A stretch of DNA of 64,000 nucleotides from NCBI RefSeq assembly GCF_000004075.3, contig NC_026658.2, forward strand, positions 62,001 to 126,000. The letters are read 5' to 3'. The stretch is from Cucumis sativus (lineage: Eukaryota; Streptophyta; Magnoliopsida; Cucurbitales; Cucurbitaceae). Positions within the stretch are counted from its first letter, which is position 1. Each line of letters opens with the position of its first letter. The notes beneath the pieces are model-generated. The model made no database searches. It was given only the letters and a program-made list of their open reading frames with translations, and was not told the origin of the DNA. Of the stretch, positions 62,201 through 64,000 are shown piece by piece. The position numbers and the translations under genes are program-made.

Positions 62201-63994
62201 GAAAAGGGCAACTCCATTTGCCAGCTTTATGCTAGCAATCATCAACTACATTTGTTGCTGTTTTATGGAACGGTTGGCTTGAGAGAAATAGGAAAGCTTT
62301 TAAAGGGGTCGAGAACCTTTAGGAAGAGGAGTGCTCCACAATGAAGCTCAACAACTCCTCTAGGAAGTCAGTAACCCTAAGTTTTGTGATTGTCCTTCGC
62401 TTTTTGTTCTAAACAATTATAGCCATTTGTTGTCTCGTTCTATGTTTTGTAGTTAGTTTCTATATAGATCACTTGTATTCTTTCATTGGTTCAATGAAAG
62501 CTTATCAAAGCACTCATTACTATGAGAGCAGAGGGCTTGCTTTAGACATTATATTGAGCAATAGGGAAGGAGTGCATTTTTTCAAGGTTTTTTCTTACAA
62601 TGATGCGGTGGATCCAACGCCAGTGCCAAATATACCATCCAGAAAAGTCCCTACTCCCTGTACATACATGGAACAAAGAGTAGTTCATTCTATCAGAAAG
62701 ACGTGCAGCAAAAAAGGGCTATGATTACAAGAATTAAAGGATTTTAAACAACCAGCCAACCGACGCCTCGGCTGAGTACAGATGGTGGTATATGTGTGGC
62801 ACTCCCATATCTTGCAGCTGCAATGAATGTTCCTGTAGACTAACAAACAGCAGAAAGAGAATATCAATATGATAGCTAATAGCTTGTTCCAAAACTGAAG
62901 TGTTGATTTTAGAAAAACATCTCGCTGGGCCGTGATAATGATCCATCATCAAAATAGCTGGTCTCCTATAACTTGTGAATTTCAAGGAACAAAGAAAAGT
63001 GTTGGAAATAAATTAACCTCAATGAGAGCAACAAAGGCAGAAGCCATCATAGAAAAAATATCTCCAGCATCAAAACTAGGACGCCCCCATTGAAATGGAT
63101 AAGGAAACTTTATCCTGTAATTAAATTGAGTACCGTTGAAGGTAAATAGAAAACAAGATTTGCGCCCAACAAACCTTAAACTGAAAGAAAATTTAAAAGA
63201 AACAGGAAGATTTGATGTCCAAATCAGTATTGTTCACACGCAGAAGTTCACTATTTTAGGAGTGGATTTGGAAAAGACAGAAGCTAAAACTCTGGGCCAT
63301 ATCATTTAAGAATCCAGAATCCAGCAAGTTAATTAGCATACCAGGAGGCAGCACTTATGAGCCCAGAACGATCAGTGCGGCAACTAAATTGAGTACTTGG
63401 AGCTTTATTTTTATACGCACCAGCTGCAGTCAATATCTCTGCATATACCCAAACAATTGCAACTGACAAAATAACTGCAAATCGATCAAATAAGGCTCGT
63501 TTGCCTTTCATCAGGGGCGGAACGTACTGCAGTATATTGGTTAAATATTAGTGGGTTGTAATATCATATAGTTAAGGAATAAGAAATAAGAACTTGGCTT
63601 AACCGGAAGACTAGGAAGTCCAAGGGACAGTTAAACCACCCACCTGAGATAATAAAACCACTATGACCAACTCTGGAAGACCAATTTCAACACAGTTAGC
63701 AAGCTGCAACCACCAACAGAAATCATGTAAAAAAGCTTGTTATTTTCCAGGGAAAGTTATTTGTATCTAAACAAGTTTCTCCTCCCTCGCTTGGTTCAAA
63801 GACTGGACCCTCTTGTTTTATCATCTAACTTTTTACTTCTTTTTTTTTCAAATAAAGATCATTTGTTTAAGGGTGTTGTTAATTGTCATCATGACAGAGA
63901 AGTATCAGTCTCTCTTACTTGAGGAAAACCCAGTGCAAAGAGACCTAGCCCAGTGAGGGTGACCAGAGGAACTGCAGATAAAGGGCTAAGAAAC
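59259..63994 (-). CDS. Nucleobase-ascorbate transporter, 3' ten exons (5' end outside window)
   Basis: Exons (minus): 63994-63919, 63703-63644, 63526-63342, 63114-63018, 62839-62753, 62657-62599, 61259-61168, 60988-60911, 59771-59611, 59477-59259. Phases agree and give the last 370 residues. Family members are about 520-540 long, so the first third lies beyond the right edge. NAT/UraA transporters are plasma-membrane carriers of purines, uracil or (in animals) ascorbate, with 14 membrane spans. Visible hallmarks: LTGLGLFALGFPQLANCVEIGLPEL; PYPFQWGRPSFDAGDIF; the SRGVGW and FGTGVGSTAS loops; the NAT signature E-N-A-G-L-L-G-L-T-R with VGSRR; FLQFCNLNSFRSKF; SVPQYFNEY; and the C-terminal DTRSEEFYSLPWNLNRFFPSF. 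The residue before the signature Glu is Phe, where I expect Val. The substrate is unknown. Confidence 0.95.
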
Positions 63995-64000
63995 CTGCAT

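Noticed and set aside
61875-62282. 135-codon + strand frame
   Set aside because: It lies in a transporter intron, on the other strand, and encodes Phe/Tyr-rich low complexity with no domain.

Overview
This is nuclear DNA of a flowering plant. It is AT-rich, genes carry many GT-AG introns, intergenic stretches run to several kb, and the encoded families are plant-specific (phytosulfokine, SOB FIVE-LIKE, EGY3, D-type cyclin, nucleobase-ascorbate transporter). The protein sequences look rosid-like, and my best guess from family memory is a cucurbit. That placement is inference; no species marker was checked.

Nine protein-coding genes can be supported. Left arm: a single-exon F-box gene with the FBXO7/SKIP22 layout (1838-3337, -), a six-exon EGY3 chloroplast pseudoprotease (4697-8278, -) and, facing away from it, a 28-coding-exon PRP40A splicing factor (11680-25560, +, with a 5' UTR intron). 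From 25.6 to 32 kb there is no host gene, only decayed LINE reverse-transcriptase pieces in both orientations and a GGGGA-ended repeat. Middle: a phytosulfokine precursor (32112-32466, +) with an unusual peptide site, an EVE-domain/THYN1-like gene (33774-34247, +), a 64-residue basic protein (37571-37765, +) and a SOB FIVE-LIKE gene (42558-43348, -). A roughly 10 kb gene-free interval (43.4-53.5 kb) follows; it holds at least six CACGTG G-boxes, a 9-bp telomere-like tandem repeat and a diverged 300-bp duplication. Right arm: a D-type cyclin lacking LxCxE (53562-55534, -) and the 3' ten exons of a nucleobase-ascorbate transporter that runs off the right edge (59259-63994, -).

The genes do not form an operon or pathway. 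Loose shared themes are growth signalling and the cell cycle (phytosulfokine, SOFL/cytokinin, cyclin D), chloroplast stress (EGY3) and RNA processing (PRP40A). Intron-exon structures were built by hand from GT/AG sites and reading-frame closure. In every multi-exon gene the exon phases add up to one uninterrupted frame, which is the main support for the coordinates. UTR ends are not determined.

The items most worth a second look are the YIYTDTQ phytosulfokine site, the G-box and GTAC-palindrome-rich gene desert, the in-frame alternative donors in PRP40A, and the cyclin without LxCxE. I saw no CRISPR array, rRNA or tRNA, and no complete mobile element.
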